This document shows, piece after piece, positions 5,131-5,546 of a stretch of 5,546 nucleotides of DNA. Within the stretch, counting starts at the first letter, position 1; each line of letters opens with the position of its first letter. Under the pieces are notes generated by a model, which was not told the DNA's origin, made no database searches, and saw only the letters and a program-made list of their open reading frames with translations. The position numbers were made by a program, and so were the translations under genes. The DNA comes from Candidatus Scatomorpha merdipullorum (GTDB lineage Bacteria > Bacillota > Clostridia > Oscillospirales > Oscillospiraceae), in the NCBI GenBank assembly GCA_018716795.1, contig DVJK01000097.1, positions 1-5,546 of the forward strand, read 5' to 3'.

Positions 5131-5546
5131 AGCCCTTTTCGGCCCCGCCGGGCCGGGAGACGAGGCCCCTTATGTATTCAAGCTCGGCCCTCGTGAGCTC
5201 GCGCCATTTGCCGCGGGGCAGCTCCCCGAGGCGAAGCTCTCCCTCGGCGACGCGGACGAGGCGCGAAACCTCGAGCCCTGCGGCGGCGCATATGCGGCGA
5301 ATCTCCCGGTTGCGCCCCTCGTGTATGACGAAGCGAAGGCGCGTCGCGCCCTCATCCCCGCCCAGGATATCGACGCGGGGCTTGCGCACGGGCCGGCCCT
5401 CCAGCTCGGTCACGGAGCGCATTTTCTCGAGCTGCGCGGGCGAGACGGGGCCCTTCACCGTGACGCGGTAGACCTTTTCCACCTCCCGCGCCGGGTGCAT
5501 GAGGGCGTTGGCCGCCTCGCCGTCGTCCGTCATGATAAGCAGGCCC
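5129..5546 (-). CDS. rluB: RluB/RsuA-family 23S rRNA pseudouridine synthase, C-terminal part (5' end outside window)
   Basis: About 139 codons of the 3' end are visible; the frame continues through the right edge. The first residues, GLLIMTDDGEAANALMHP, match the family segment directly after the catalytic GRLD motif, which itself, with the N-terminal S4 RNA-binding domain, lies beyond the edge. EVEKVYRV and HEGRNREIRRICAAAGLEVSRLVRV are the classic later motifs of this family. The enzyme isomerises a uridine in 23S (RluB) or 16S (RsuA) rRNA to pseudouridine. The name rluB is chosen from the usual Firmicute gene content near cmk and from the motif details; RsuA-type specificity cannot be excluded from this fragment. 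The ATG at 5533 is an internal Met, not the start. The gene is separated from rpiR by 113 bp. Confidence 0.9.
   Translation of the reverse strand, partial: GLLIMTDDGEAANALMHPAREVEKVYRVTVKGPVSPAQLEKMRSVTELEGRPVRKPRVDILGGDEGATRLRFVIHEGRNREIRRICAAAGLEVSRLVRVAEGELRLGELPRGKWRELTRAELEYIRGLVSRPGGAEKG

Noticed and set aside
5531..5533. ATG as the start of the pseudouridine synthase
   Set aside because: The frame continues upstream to the edge with family-conserved residues (GLLI), so this is an internal methionine of a truncated gene.

Overview
The window reads as a compact, GC-rich housekeeping segment of a Clostridia-type Firmicute chromosome. The high-GC gut Oscillospirales are my best guess; that is an inference from gene order, the IspH-S1 fusion, Shine-Dalgarno sequences rich in GGAGG, and frequent ATA/AGG codons despite high GC. 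All supported genes lie on the minus strand, so transcription runs from high to low coordinates. Long plus-strand frames are antisense shadows.

In transcription order: (1) 5546-5129, the C-terminal part of an RluB/RsuA-family 23S rRNA pseudouridine synthase, whose 5' end is outside the window. (2) 5128-5016, a 113-bp spacer with a good sigma-70-type promoter, a GC palindrome and short repeats. (3) 5015-4152, a MurR/RpiR-family regulator (HTH plus SIS domain). (4) 4159-2930, an HI0933/YhiN/BaiN-like FAD flavoprotein overlapping the regulator by 8 bp. (5) 2929-2840, a 90-bp spacer with a hairpin and an AT-rich patch. (6) 2839-2147, cytidylate kinase (cmk). (7) 2157-1525, 1-acyl-glycerol-3-phosphate acyltransferase (plsC, TTG start), overlapping cmk by 11 bp. 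(8) 1528-1, an IspH (HMBPP reductase) overlapping plsC by 4 bp and fused in frame, with no stop codon, to ribosomal protein S1. It runs off the left edge within the second S1 repeat.

Functionally this is an arrangement of RNA modification, nucleotide supply (CMP to CDP), phosphatidic acid synthesis (which consumes CTP further on), isoprenoid precursor supply and translation. The genes are so tightly packed that rpiR-flavoprotein and cmk-plsC-ispH/rpsA are probably translationally coupled.

I see no mobile element, CRISPR array, tRNA or rRNA, and no convincing undescribed system. The points most worth a second look are the IspH-S1 fusion with a strong internal Shine-Dalgarno and ATG exactly at the domain junction (which could yield free S1), and the RpiR regulator with its own promoter heading an otherwise housekeeping cluster together with a flavoprotein of uncertain role.
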